Assembly: GCF_032884065.1 (NCBI RefSeq)
Contig: NC_088873.1
Location: forward strand, 8,381,702 to 8,445,701
DNA: 64,000 nucleotides
Source of the DNA: Artemia franciscana
Lineage: Eukaryota; Arthropoda; Branchiopoda; Anostraca; Artemiidae
Direction: 5' to 3'
Position numbers and translations under genes: made by a program. Positions 13,088-25,130 of this stretch are shown here, in pieces. Positions within the stretch are counted from its first letter, which is position 1; every line of letters starts with the position of its first letter. Below the pieces are notes generated by a model, which worked only from the letters and a program-made list of their open reading frames with translations, searched no databases and was not told where the DNA came from.

Positions 13088-14790
13088 TCAAACAGTTCGT
13101 GGTAACGAACTGTAGTAAGGAGCGACGGTTTAAGTAAGGAGACGATGGATGTAATGAATATATTAAAAGTAGAATCAGGGCCGTCACGTACGGAGGAGTA
13201 GGGGGACGCGCCTAAATGTTTTTGGCCATTCGGTAAAGAAAATAAGTTTGTAATTCCAAATGATTTGTTCTGTTAAATAAGGACCCCAAAAATACTGACA
13301 TATCATTTTCAGAAATAAGTAAACACAGCAATTTTACCTAATCCTGCCCCGTGATTTTGCGGATTGTGCCACAATTTTCCATTTGGTTAAATAAAGAGAA
13401 TGAAAAGACTAGCATAACATGTTTCGAAATGTCAATCTTGGTCTGAGAATGCAGCGGTTTTACCAACGCATGCCTGGATTTTACAAATGTCACCACAATT
13501 TTTCATTCGGTCAAATAAAGAATATGAAAATACTGACATGACATTTATCAAAATTTCTATCACAGCCAGTAAATGCACCGCTTTTACTGACTGGAAAGAA
13601 TGGGTGAAAACCTCATTGAGTAGAAACTAGTACGAGTGACCTGCATGGTGTTAAGTTTACAGTCAGGTTTTATAACAGGTTTGGTGGTTATTAGAGCTGT
13701 GGTGGTAAAGAGCGACGACCATCCAAGGGAACAACATGTCAGTTTCAAGATTCACAAATTACGTGAGTTGAATGATTGATCTCAAGTGCAAAGGAATAGA
13801 TTAAGGAAAGGCATTACGTAAGTCGAGTTCAAGAAAAAATTGAGTAAAAATACAATGTTGTTGTGCATGAATATATTCGGCAAAGAATATCGTAAACGGA
13901 CCAACGCCGTTTTTCACAAAAGCAACGAGCCTATATTGGATTTAGCTGCTGAGCGGGTTGTCTGTGACTTGCTTACCACATAAGCAACGAAAAGAAAGGC
14001 CATACATTACTGCAGAAACAGTTCTGGAAGTCCTAGAAAAGAAAAAAGTAAGCAAAAATTTGCTTATGCTTAAAAGCGTAAGCAATATGTCTCTTATTCA
14101 ACAGGGTGTCTAAGAACACAAATAAGTTGAGATGGGAAGACAAATACGCTAACTTTGATGCATGACTCATAGAGAGAATCTCATTGCGAACACGTCTGCA
14201 GAAACACTTCCATATTCCGAAAAAATTTTGAAATCTTATGGGAACTGTACCTCTTCTTTACAGGTCTAATGAAACGAGTCATTACTTAGAAACAAGCAGT
14301 TGAGAGTGCTGAATCGACGCTGAAGCTTAAGAATCTGTCAATCACAATATGGACGTTCATGTCAGCAACTTTGATAGCGTTGTGGACCAGCTTTGACACT
14401 AGAACCAATTTTCGTCCACTAGCTTTGGACAAGAGCTATGAAAGCTTTCTAAAGCCCCGAAGATGTTTCCAGAAAAAGACCTAGATCTCGCAGAACTCAT
14501 GTTAGAGCTATTGACCAGGATTGAGGTTGAAACCTATAAAGCAATTGATCACACCATCTTTGAGACTCTATTCTTTGGAGTTCATGTAGTCAAATCAATA
14601 TTCTCGACTCTCTGATCAGTTTACTAGCAGATTGTGGCAGAATCGCCTACTCCAGCCATGGTGAAAAGAAGCTTCTGCAAAGTGAAACTGATCATGACAC
14701 ATTTATGCACAACTATGGACGATGACTGTTTTGATCACCACGTCATCATGTGCTTTGAGACTGCCGAACCAAGACGGTTGGCTTTTTAGC
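13088..14790 (+). pseudogene. Decayed hAT-type transposase region (weak)
   Basis: Near 14640-14770 one frame reads SPTPAMVKRSFCKVKLIMTH followed by a DDDCFDHH-type stretch. This resembles the hAT C-terminal dimerisation domain, where a [ST]ERSFS-LK-IKT-LR pattern is usual. Upstream, a frame near 14460-14590 (FPEKDLDLAELMLELLTRIE) could be part of the same protein. Stops and frameshifts are frequent, so it is not functional. At 13088 there is also a CAGTTCG-CGAACTG hairpin typical of the start of family A. The hAT assignment rests on one short motif. Confidence 0.4.
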
Positions 14791-15194
14791 TGAATTTTCA
14801 TAGTTGAATTTTATTTATTCTGTGTTTACTCAGTATATTTTAATTGAAATTGTCAGTCTCTCACTTCTGAGTTCTATTTGTATATAAATAATATTATCGC
14901 TTTATTCCTCATGTATTATTCTTTTTTGTGACTAGGTCACTAACTAGTTGTACATGCTTCTTATGAGAAACTGAACTAAAAGGCTAATATTCTTCAGCAT
15001 CTACGATTCTTTGGGATTTTTTGCGCTCTCAAGCTTCATATTTGAAACGAAAACTACGCTAATTATTGATCAAAATGTGAGTCAATAAAAATGACCAGCC
15101 AGTCAGTGAAATTGCTCACCTCCCACCAAAAAAACATATTGGCTAATAACACTTGGAAAAATCTGGTTGTATCCCTGTTTCAAGGGCCATAGTG

Positions 15195-15480
15195 AGAGAT
15201 AGGTTGATACCGCTAGGACACGTTCTGCAGATAAAGGTTGACAGATTGTCAAAGATCGTCCTTTTTGGTCAACCATCTGGGACCAAACAAAAAGCAGGTC
15301 GTACCTGAATGGGGTGGAAGTGGTTGCAAGAGGGGATTAAAAAGAAATTAGAACTTCTTGGGAGAGTGTACAGAAAAAAAAAACTTTGAATAGGTCAAGA
15401 TTAGAGGAGGAGCGTGCGCAGCTGTGCTTCCCTCACGCAGGTTGGTGCTACAGTAAGTTGTTGTTAGTAATAGTTGTTGT
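15195..15480 (+). pseudogene. Third, more diverged non-LTR 3' remnant
   Basis: The order of motifs is the same as at 1770-2035: a GACACGTTCTGCAGATAAAGG-like start, AAGATCGTCCTTTTTGGTC, GGAGGAGCGTGCGCAGCTGT and a GTTGTTGTTAGTAATAG tail. Several stops and indels separate it from the two near-identical copies, so it is an older insertion. Confidence 0.75.
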
Positions 15481-15579
15481 AGTATAACTTTAAGATACTA
15501 TAAAACTTAAGCATATAGGTTGTTCACAGAATGTATAAAGATCAGCAAAGGACTTTTGAAAACAATTAATCCATCAAAA

Positions 15580-16380
15580 TAACATACTTTTTGTACTGAT
15601 TCAAAATTTATAAAATTCCTCAAGTTTAATTTTTATCAATCAAAAGCTAAGAGCCTGGGAAAATTTGCCTGGTTCTCGAAATAAGGGGGGGGGGGTACAT
15701 CCACAAAAGGTTAAACAATAGGAATAAGAATTAAAATATCAGATTAATAATGTCAGAGAACCCTAGTGTAAAAGTTTTGAAGTTCATATCTACAAAATTG
15801 TGGAATTCTGTATTTTTTCCAAAAAAGAATATACCGTATGTGTGTTTAATCATTAATTTTTTATTTTCGTTTCCCCAGGGGTGTTTGCATCGAGCTAATG
15901 TTCCAAGAATATTGAAAGAGGGCTCATTCAAACTAAAATTGAAAGTTCTGGTGCCCTTTTAATGGACAAAAAGACTGGAGTAAAACTAGCCCCCTACTGC
16001 ACCCCTTTTCCCCCAAAGCATCTGATCAAAATTTTGAGATGGTCTTTAACTTCAGCATTGTCAAAAGTTCGAATATCTATGCCTCTGCTCTGAGGATATC
16101 ATAACACCCCACAGCTGCGGGAAAGGGCTGTAAGTTATGGATTTCGCCAATTGTTTAAATGGAGTGTGTGTTTTCGGGAAATATACGGACAATTGTCGGT
16201 GAAAATTGTTCACGAAGGGGGGATTTCTTAGTATGATTTAAAAAAGATGAGAAACTAAATGAAAAAAGGCAAAAGTTCTTCACATGAAAACAACGATCAA
16301 CATTAAAATCTAAAAGGAACAGATTGGATTATTCCATGCATGAAAGGGACTGCTCTGCATGTATACCTTTCATAGCGTTG
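15580..16380 (+). repeat. Family A interspersed repeat copy
   Basis: It shares with 20018-21600 the ordered motifs ATCAAAAGCTAAGAGCCTGG, GAAAGTTCTGGTGCCCTTTT, a CAAAATTTTGAGATGGT-like segment, GGGCTGTAAGTTATGGATTT and CGGGAAATATACGGA. It is considerably diverged. Confidence 0.7.
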
Positions 16381-16725
16381 CCTTATTTTAGATGTTTCTC
16401 AAGTCAAATCCATTTAGCATATATTCCCCGTGGCCTTTGCCTTTTTCATACTGCTTTAGAATAGAACTTGTGTGTTGACAATCCTTTGTACCTTCATCTG
16501 AACTTCGTGCATTTTCTAAACTTAGTCGGTAAGGCCACAAATAAGGATCATCAGCGTTACTCTTGATTTCCTTTTCATCCGTCTTTAGCTGAATAGTTAC
16601 CTCTTACTCCCTTACCAATAGTTTAGAAGACATGTCTGCCGGCTATGATCACTGACAAGACTGCGGTCCTGATGGTACTATGGTCACAGTAATTGACTAT
16701 GAAGAAGGACCTCCGAATGTGCGGT

Positions 16726-16750
16726 CCGCATCTGAGGACCTCAGATGCGG
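16726..16750. other. Perfect 11-bp hairpin with 3-nt loop
   Basis: CCGCATCTGAG at 16726-16736, loop GAC, then CTCAGATGCGG at 16740-16750. It is GC-richer than its surroundings. No known function is recognised. Confidence 0.8.
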
Positions 16751-17008
16751 TAATATAGATAGCATGAATATTTTTATTCCTTTGGAGATCTTTCTTCAAA
16801 GCATAATTCAAAGCAAAATTAGGAGTAATGACAGATATGCTTGCACCAATTGGTTCGAATATCATGGTTCTCTGTGTGTGCGCACACATAAAACGTATAA
16901 AAACACATAAACGTATAACATATTAATAAAACGTATAAGGAAACAATATTAGTGAAAAGTAATGGGAAATAAGTCAGTCCTTATACAAGAGAGATAGCTT
17001 TTCAAACT

Positions 17009-17354
17009 AAACGGCGGTTTCGCGACTTGGAAAGTCGATCTGGAATCATTTCCCTTGTGCTTTTGCGGATGAAGATGGACAGGAGTAGCACTCGGATTTT
17101 TGCGACTAGAAAAACTTTCCTCTTTTTTGGAAAGTGAATCTAAACGGATCGTAGAAACTGAAGCTCGAAACCGTATTCTTGGCGTAATTTTCAAACAGGC
17201 CGAAGAACATGAAAGCATATGGCCGCATTAAAATTGAATAAAATGGCTTCATTTAGGAAAGATGATTGTTGTGACACCAATGAAGAGGCCGAGTTCATAT
17301 TCCAAAGAGCAGACAAGCTAGATAGTGATCCTGAATTCAATAGCTTGAAGTAAG
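17009..17354 (+). pseudogene. Unrecognised protein-like segment
   Basis: One frame reads SESKRIVETEARNRILGVIF then KQAEEHESIWPH before a stop. A nearby frame reads MASFRKDDCCDTNEEAEFIF then QRADKLDSDPEFNSLK before a stop at 17354. The charged, non-repetitive composition is unlike the AT-rich noise around it and suggests a processed or decayed gene, or a small exon. I do not recognise the protein. No clean splice sites or poly(A) tail were identified. Confidence 0.3.
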
Positions 17355-17772
17355 GATTCCAAAAAATCCAGGATATGAAGCACCAGCCTTACTGCTTAAG
17401 TAAGTTGGTTTTTGTGTCATCGACGACACTTATTACTTGAATTACTGTCATCCATGCTAAATATATTCAAATTTTATTCCATAACTGACATATTCCACTA
17501 CTTTTCGTACTTCCAGTGCCGTTTTTACTTTCCACTTTTTCGTTTTTGCTTTCTAGCAGTTTTTGAGACGTTCGAGCGACAAGGGAAGTGTTTCCAGGAA
17601 TCGTGTGAAAAGCACCCGTAAGTTCTCGCTATTAATTTGAATTGATGCTGCATTTTCCTTAGCCCTTTTGTTCTATTGCCCAATAAACAACTTTTCATCC
17701 GCAGCAATCGTCTGCGATCACGGCCCAATCATGGTCATGTATATTAAAAACAAAAGAAATTTAAGATGATGA

Positions 17773-18367
17773 GTTGTGTGGCCTATTCCACAATTTCTAA
17801 TTACAACTAAGCCGTCGTACACCCTTCCACTCTTCCAGCCGTCCCACACTCTTCCAGGTTTGCCCAGATGTGAGAATTTATTAAAAAAAAAAAAATCTTT
17901 TCTTCAATTTTCATTAAGCCCACCCTGCTATGCAATAGTATATTCCAGAAGATCTCATTTTACTCGCATTTTAAACAAGAATGCAAATTTGTAGTTCAAA
18001 TCAAAAATAATAGTGATGGCCTACTAAAAACAGGTTTCTACTTCCTTTTCGCAAGATTTAATATCTATCTGTTGTGTGGCCTATTCCACAATTTCTAATT
18101 ACGTCTAAGCCGTCCCACACTCTTCCAGGTTTGCCCAGATGTGAGTATTCATTCCGAAAAAATATTCTTTTCTTCAATTTTCATTAAACCTGTGCAATAG
18201 CATGTTCCACAAAATCTCATTTTAGCCTGAATTTTAAGCAACAATGCAAATTTGTAGTTCAAATCAAAAATGATAGTGATAGCCTACTAAAAACAAGTTT
18301 CTGCTTCTTTTTCGCAAGATTTAATATCTATCTGTTGTGTTGCCTATTCCACAATTTCTAATTACGT
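17773..18367. repeat. Two-and-a-bit tandem copies of a ~290-bp unit
   Basis: Each unit begins GTTGTGTGGCCTATTCCACA, contains CACACTCTTCCAGGTTTGCC, and ends GCAAGATTTAATATCTATCT. Copies start near 17773 and 18071, and a partial third starts near 18333. It lies just downstream of the NCKX poly(A) signal. Confidence 0.85.
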
Positions 18368-18500
18368 CTATATTAAAAATAGTTTTGTTGCTTCTTCTTA
18401 AAGGTCACCACTGATCTTCAGTACAAATCTGAATCTGCGAAAAAGCCTATTCCAGACACTAGCTTCCTATTTAGTCTGTATGATGCAATAAACAATATAA

Positions 18501-18506
18501 TTTATT
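18501..18506 (-). promoter_or_regulatory. Candidate poly(A) signal of NCKX
   Basis: AATAAA on the minus strand (TTTATT on plus), 107 bp past the stop codon at 18613. It is the first canonical hexamer in the 3' direction that I noticed. Confidence 0.6.
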
Positions 18507-18612
18507 TCAAACAAAATTAATATAGATACAAACCATAATAAGGGGATCTCAATATTTTACTATTAAAAAGACTAACCACAATATATTAAATTATTGCACC
18601 TTACTGGTTTGT

Positions 18613-18947
18613 CTACCCCTCGCAATCTCTACATTGTGGTGGGTTGACAACAAAGAAGACGTTCAGTTCTATGAGAGAGGCCAGAACAAGGAATACAATG
18701 TAAGAAATTAGAAAGAGGAATCCCAGCTTTTTGTCAAGTTTAAATTTGTTGAAAACGATGGCAACGTATAAGAGTAGAACTGAGCCGAAGAGCATCATGG
18801 CACTGTAGCCAACTCCGCCCGAGTTAACACTCACTGCTCCATCTGATGAGAAAGCGGCAGCTTTTATAAGCCAAGGAAGTCCCAAGCAAATAAGGATGTC
18901 AAAGCTGTTGGATCCAATTGAATTACTTATAGCCATGGATCCTTTTC
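18613..18947 (-). CDS. NCKX last exon: end of alpha-2 repeat and C-terminus
   Basis: The acceptor is TTTTTCTAG (AG at 18949-18948). The exon completes a split Gly codon with the previous exon, then reads MAISNSIGSNSFDILICLGL, the conserved second part of the SLC24 alpha-2 repeat. The Asp in GSNSFD corresponds to the residue linked to K+ dependence in NCKX2 (family knowledge), so a K+-dependent exchanger is predicted. Two to three further hydrophobic helices follow (YSAMMLFGSVLLLYVAIVF and LGFLFLISYIVFLVLASL), separated by the basic stretch NKFKLDKK. The protein ends QCRDCEG and stop. The product exchanges Na+ for Ca2+ plus K+ across the plasma membrane or an organelle membrane. Confidence 0.95.
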
Positions 18948-20015
18948 CTAGAAAAACATTATATAGTAGAACTCACTAATATTATTATAATTAATTTAAA
19001 AAAACTAAAAATAGAAATAGCTTATAGCCTTGGACCCTTATCCTTCAAAAGAGAAAAATATTAAAAATGCTACACCTTGAATAATAAGGGCCAAAGCCAA
19101 GGAGCGGTTTAGTTGTGCTCCGCTCTCTACTTCAAATATAACTATAATCATCTGTTTGCACAGTAATCGAAGTTATTGGTTACTACTATTCGTGGACATA
19201 CAACCAGGTACAAATTCTAGAAGTGAATTGAAATGGGAAAGAACAAGCAAAACAATTTTCAACGACCCCGAATGTTAAATATTTACGCAACCAGTGGGTA
19301 TAAGTGAACCCTTAAGTATTATTTCGATCATATTTTCACCCATTATATATTTCAACTTTTCCTTGAATTTTCATTTAAAAATGCCTTTTTTGGTATTTTT
19401 ACTAAATAATTGAAGAAAGGAACAAAGTTGCCCCTTGAGATTAAAAAAAAAAAAAAAAAAACACATTCCCCATTCCTCTGGCGAATCACATGGAATTCTT
19501 GCTGAAACTTAGAGCGACAATGCTCTGTTCCATAAGACCATATCATAATTTTCCTATAATAAAAAATATTCCTATCTTCTCCGTTAAAGATTTTTGGGAC
19601 ATAACGACCTCCACGTTTCTTCATGACTCTGCCTTTGATACGATTGACTGTCAAGCAGCAAATAAAGTTATTACGATTTGCGCAAAGGGGAATTTCCCTT
19701 TGCGCGTGCTGTGATGTGTCCCATTTCCGAGACAAGTTTTCATTACTGTAAGATATTTATGCTGTGCATATGACATGCAGAGACTGGTTGCAACGGTTTA
19801 AAAATAGTAATTTTGACCTTAAAAATAAAATGAGTTTGGCAACCCAACAAAATTTAACGACCAAGAATTGGAGGAGTTGCTGGTCAAGATATTTCTCAGG
19901 CGGTAATTGAACTTGGAAAACTTTTACAGTTTCAAAACGTTATAAAGATTAGGAGTGATCAAGGACCTTTGGCCCTTAGGCTTATATTTTTTCAACTGCA
20001 AATCAAGGTCTTTTT
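18948..20015 (-). other. 3' part of the last NCKX intron, nothing recognised
   Basis: Open frames at 19352-19735 (minus) and 19490-19714 (plus) overlap each other and resemble nothing I know. An A18 run is at 19442-19460. Confidence 0.5.
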
Positions 20016-20017
20016 TC

Positions 20018-21600
20018 ATACAGTTCGTGGTAGCGAACTGTTAGTAAGAACCGACTTGGCTTAATAGTAATCGAACTCTAAAAACCGGAATTTTGATATC
20101 AATAGGTAAACCAAAGAATCAGCTTATTATGCTGATTCCGAATATTTAAGATTCGTCAAGCTTGTGTTACCCATCAAAAGTTACGAGCCTGAGAAGTTTT
20201 GCCTGATTTTTGAAATAGAGTAAGACACCCCCTAAAATTTAACAAATCTTGATGAAAATTGCACCATCAGATTCAGCGTACCCGAGAACACTACTGTGAA
20301 AGTTTCAAGCTTCTATATATAAAATGTGGAATTTTCTTATTTTTGCCAGAAGACAGATCACGGATGCGTGTTGATTTGTTGTTTTTTTTTCCGGGGGAGA
20401 TCGTAATGAAATAATAGTCCAAGAAGATCGTGAGAGGGCGCATTTGAACAGAGATTATAAGTTTCAGTGCTCTTTTTAAGTGACAAAAAAGATTGGAGGA
20501 CAACTGGTCCCCTGCCCCGCCCATTTATTTCCCAAAGCTATCTGGTCAAAATTTTAAGGTAGTTATTTTGTTCAGTATAGCTGAAAGATCAAATAACTAT
20601 GTCTTTAGGGGTAAAATGACCCCCACAGTCCGTGGGGAGAGGCCTGTAAGTTATGAAATTTGCCCATTGTTTACGTGTAGTATTTGTTATTGGGAAGTAT
20701 GCAGAAATTTTTCGGATGGTGGGGATTTTCTGCTTGGGGTGGATTTACATTGGGAGAATCCTTCAGGATGAAAATTTCCAGGAGGGTAAAAATTCCAGGA
20801 AAAGTTTTACACTGGAGGGATTCAAGAGGATTCCTATGCGTAATTCTTGTAAATTGTCTTACATTTTTCTTTGCCAACTCGATTTTGAATGTGAAGTTGT
20901 TCCGGGGGAACTATCCGAGGGCTATTTTCAGCGTGTTTTGATTTCCGGAAAAAAATTTCAAGGGAAGATGGCATTCCCGGAGTGATCAAGAAACTGATTA
21001 GAGATTAAAGTCTTTTTCAAATGAAAGCATGGCAATGATTAATTTTCAGGCTGAATCGTACGCAAGAAATTTTTCGTGGGGGGATTTTCTGCGAGGATGG
21101 AACTGTTTCGAGTGAACTTTACAGGGGAGAGGGGTGTACTTTACTTGGATGAAATTTTAACGAAGGAGTTTCCCATGAGGGGGGCGGGGATATATTTCAT
21201 GGAGACTGAGACAGATATATCTGCATTATTTGAAAAACGAACAGAAACTAAATGTAAAACATGTTTTTTTAACTGAAAGTAAGAAGCAACATTAAAACCC
21301 ACAACGAACAGAAATCATTCCATATATGAAGGGTTACCTCCTCCTCAATACCTTGCTCTTTACGCTAAAGTTTGACTGTTTGTCCCAATTTCTTAAGAAC
21401 GGCTACTGAAACACAGGGGCCATTTAATTAGAATAGGAACCTCTTCAAAAGTGCTAACAGCTTTAGCGTAAAGAGCAAGGTATTGAAAACGGGACAACCC
21501 TTCATATACGGAATAATTTCAGTTCGTTTTAAGTTTCAATGTTGCTCCTTATTTTCAGTAAAAAAAAAATGTTTTTTTTTTATTTAGTTCGAGGTCAAAA
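20018..21600 (+). repeat. Family A interspersed repeat, most complete copy
   Basis: It begins with the hairpin CAGTTCG...CGAACTG (20025-20040). It then carries CCATCAAAAGTTACGAGCCT, a GTTTCAGTGCTCTTTTTAAG-type motif, GGCCTGTAAGTTATGAAATT and TATTGGGAAGTATGCAG. It ends with the long foldback at 21257-21578. The antisense copy at 56160-57410 has the same order, which defines a unit of roughly 1.3-1.5 kb. No coding capacity or terminal inverted repeat was found, so the class is unknown. Confidence 0.75.
21257..21578. repeat. Foldback: ~114-bp inverted repeat with ~90-nt loop
   Basis: Arm 21257-21370 pairs with 21461-21578. Examples are TACCTTGCTCTTTACGCTAA against CTTTAGCGTAAAGAGCAAGG, and GAAGGGTT against AACCCTTC. 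Mismatches are scattered. Transcribed, it would form a long imperfect hairpin. Confidence 0.85.
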
Positions 21601-23877
21601 AGCCACTAGGGGAATAGTAAAGTATACTATTATTGTAGTATAATAAATGTATTATTGTGTATGTACTTCATTATAATACATTCTTATCTTTTACATTCAC
21701 CTTCTATTTGATTTAATTCACTACTGTTGTAACTTTTTGTTGTTTTGTAATGGTTATATTTATTAAAGAAATCAAAAGTGAGCAAAGCTAATAAGGCTTT
21801 TGGCTGAGGGAGCAGAAACGTCTAAATTAAAAATTTTGGGGCCTTGTTGGTTTTATGAACTTTACGGAACCTAATAAATAGTCTATTCGAAAGCTGCTTT
21901 TGAGATGCTATTTCGGAAAAAAAGAGGGCCTCGTACGTAGGGTTACGTACACAGTGAAGTTCTTTGAAATTTAAGCGGCATTTTTTGAAAATATTATTCT
22001 CTTAAAAAATGTTTGCTTGGGTAAAGTTCCACTTATGTAAAATGAAAGGATTTCTTTTTATCATTATAACGTCAAAAAAAAAACAAAACAAAGAAGATAA
22101 AACATAGAAAATCCATCACTGATTAGTTTGATTAAAAATCTATTTCTCTCATTTCTTTGTAAAAAAAAATCGCGAAAAAAGATGATTTAGTATACTAATC
22201 TAAAAAAGGATAACAGTAAAACATTTGTACAAGTGCGTAAACAGGGAGGTTCAATTTCTTAACGCAAGAAAAGAAAAAAAGAGAAAAAAAATAAGAGGAA
22301 TGGTTCGGATGGATACGAGTAATTTCTGTTTAGAATCACTGATAATATGTTTGATTTTCCAGGCAGAGAACAGGATTAAGTTAAGTAAAAGCTTCGCGTT
22401 CAAACACTGGTGAAAACGTACTAAATTAATCCTTTGAGCATCAATGTCAAAACGTGTGCCAATAGTACATTTTAACCGTAGCGCAAACAGGAGGCTTTAA
22501 TTAATTGTAAACACAGTTTTCTGGCTGAAGAAACGATTTTTGTTTTAATTTTTACCAAAATTTTATTACTTATATTTAGATATTTTTGTTTATTTTCATC
22601 AGGCGACGCGAAATCTGGCCATTACTGCGATATTCGACCTGACGCCGCACATACCGTTAGACTCTTAGATGTTTGACGTTAGATGTTCTCTTTAACATAG
22701 TTTGTAATCCCCCTACCTCATACTAACGTTTAAAATAATCATACAGTTACGAACTACTTCCTGAATAGCTTAATTCTCTTACATTTATCAGTTATTTTTA
22801 GAACCTAAAATTAATTGATAAAATCATTTAATAAAATAGAACCTGAAATTAATTAATTCAAATTAATCATATGTAACAAGCATTTAAAGTAAACACAATA
22901 TACGAAGTTAACATTGAGTTTACATTTAAGTTTATATACATTAAGTTTATGGTAGTAGCGCAGGCGAGGATTCCCAAACTGAAATTTTTTATCTCCACAA
23001 TGTGCAATGAGCACTCAAAATCTAGTTTGGAATTAGCTTTTAAATATTTAAGTTTAGCAGATAAAAACTCCAAACTTAATTTTTGTTTCAACGATTTTGT
23101 CTAAGAAAAAAAAAAAAAAAATAGTAGCCCATATCGAAAATAATTTCCAGAACCCAGACTTGTGCAAAAAAATATTAGAAAATTAAATACACGTGTAGAG
23201 CGAATTGCTTAAGAACATTGCTAAAATTAAGAAATACAAAAAAAATTAATTAACACAATTACCTATTCCATTCAACACTGCTAATCATAGTTGTTTGACA
23301 GTATCACTTGGTACCAAAGAAAGCATCATTCAGAAAAATAGTATCCCAATGCACTTACTTCACCAAAATTATTTCTGAATCAAATTTCAAATGTGCAATA
23401 AAATATTTGAAAAATTCTATCTCAGGCAAAATGTTTATTTTTTTGTATAGCAGCGCCTTAACATTCTTAACATTCCAGCAGAAAGTGCGGGTGGCAAGGG
23501 GATGGCCATCTTCGAGCCCTTCTTCCCATAAAGATAGCTGAAGATACAGTCTAGTCGTATCCCCTCCTTCACCCCACCCTCCTTTCAAAAGTAGCTTATA
23601 TTTTTAGCAATAATATACGACGAAGTTTAAAGCAAAGTCATCAATTACGAATTGTTTTTTTTTTCCGTCTTTCAGGTTATATTGGTATATATTGAGCATT
23701 TAAAATCAAGCATAAAAATTACACATAAATTTTTTGCCCATGTTTCTCCTTTTTAAACTTTTCCCTTGAATACTTAAAAGGTGGCGATCCACCTTCCTGC
23801 CGTAAGAACTGGGATGGTAATAGGAAGAAAAGATCCCTAAGGAGAGGAGTAATAAAATAACAAGACCTGGATCTTAC
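21601..23877 (-). other. 5' part of the last NCKX intron, nothing recognised
   Basis: AT-rich intron with A runs at 22075, 22250-22290 and 23104-23122. Open frames at 22225-22413, 22867-23091 and 23308-23541 are unrecognised. Confidence 0.5.
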
Positions 23878-23979
23878 CTAGTCTTGATACAATAACACTT
23901 GAGACAGCTTCTGGGATACTGCTACCTGCAGCAAGAATGGTAATTCCCATAACACTATCTGGAGCTCCAAAAGTGAAAC
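23878..23979 (-). CDS. NCKX exon: first part of alpha-2 repeat
   Basis: The acceptor is CGTTTAAG and the donor is GTAAGA at 23877. After a split Gly codon (G|GT) shared with the 24924-25130 exon, it reads [20 protein letters not shown] followed by [13 protein letters not shown]. It ends in one base that completes Gly with the last exon. The IPE replaces the IPD/VPD seen in vertebrate NCKX2, where that Asp (D548 by memory of the mutagenesis work) helps bind cations. The change is conservative. All 33 codons are open and both junction phases fit, so this is a genuine exon. Confidence 0.93.
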   Translation of the reverse strand, partial: VSLLELQIVLWELPFLLQVAVSQKLSQVLLYQD

Positions 23980-24923
23980 CTTAAACGAAAAACAAATCAC
24001 TGAAATTTTGACAATACAAAAAAAAACAAAAAACAAAACAAAAACAATTGGGCAAATGTAAATATAAAGCACCAAATATCGATTTATTATAAGTTTTCGG
24101 TATATTGAATTCGATTTAATTACAGCACTTACACTCACAATCTATCAATATTAAACAGTGTTTGTTTATTTTGTGGCATTAAAGAGCTAAAATATGGTCC
24201 AAAAAGGGCCACAGTACCAGCAACTTAAAATTTTGAGACAGTCAATGGATTTGAAAGCCAAAGAGTATGGATAACATAAGAGTAGAAACTGGCGCTATTT
24301 TAGACACAAAAAAAATCCATGAACGCCATCTAGCGTTAAGCAACAATAAGCATTTTTCAAGCTTTGTAATCATTTTTCTGTCAGGATCAGACACTTATAA
24401 CAACCCTAAGTTTACCAACTACAGCTATTACATTAATTATTCTTATTATTATACAAAAAAACAAAAACTGAGCGACAAAAACGCTTGAACCTAGAATTGT
24501 CAAAGCTTTAAATCTGTCCCTGCATAAACGAGGATCATTGAGCCCCTACATGTGAACTTTATGAGAGGCCCATGGTTTGTGCTTGTCCAGGATTTCCATA
24601 CAAAAATATGGAGATAAAATCACCTGCCAATATCCTGCCAATACTTGCCAAAAATACCTTGCCAATAAATTAAAGTCATTTGGAAATTTTTCAGGACGTT
24701 CCTAATTTGAAGCAATGCTTCGCACAAAGTGCAGAGAAATGCAACCTATAAGTGAGAAATATCAGTACATTGTTGCCTAAGCGATAATTAAACAAAAAAG
24801 AGCAAATAGAAAAGAGGAGGAAATTTAAAAAGGAAGAGATTTAAAAGGAAAATGGGGGTTTAAAGGTGAAAAGGAAGCTTTAAAAAATACAGAATGGAAA
24901 TAAAAATGTTTCAAAATAAATAC

Positions 24924-25130
24924 CTATTATTGTAATCATCCAGACAGCCACATAAGTAAGCGATCCAATCCATAAAACAGACATAATGAAAGTGAGAATA
25001 AAAAACTTGGCACAAGAGGGTCTTCTGACATCTGGTGTTGTAATGGCCAGAAGCACGTTGTTGGGCCACATTAAATACCACCATATCTTCGACCAGAGCC
25101 CTTCTTTTGGCGGTTGAAATGGATGGAAAG
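24924..25130 (-). CDS. NCKX exon: end of cytoplasmic loop and next transmembrane helices
   Basis: The acceptor is TTTTTTCAG (AG at 25132-25131) and the donor is GTATTT at 24923, the weakest donor in the gene. It joins to the 31834-31959 exon through a split Pro codon (C|CT). It then reads FHPFQPPKEGLWSKIWWYLM, a hydrophobic segment ending at TTPDVRRP, and then the helix FILTFIMSVLWIGSLTYVAV. The PDVRRP-x-LTFxMSxxWI pattern is highly typical of SLC24 proteins just before the alpha-2 repeat. Confidence 0.95.
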
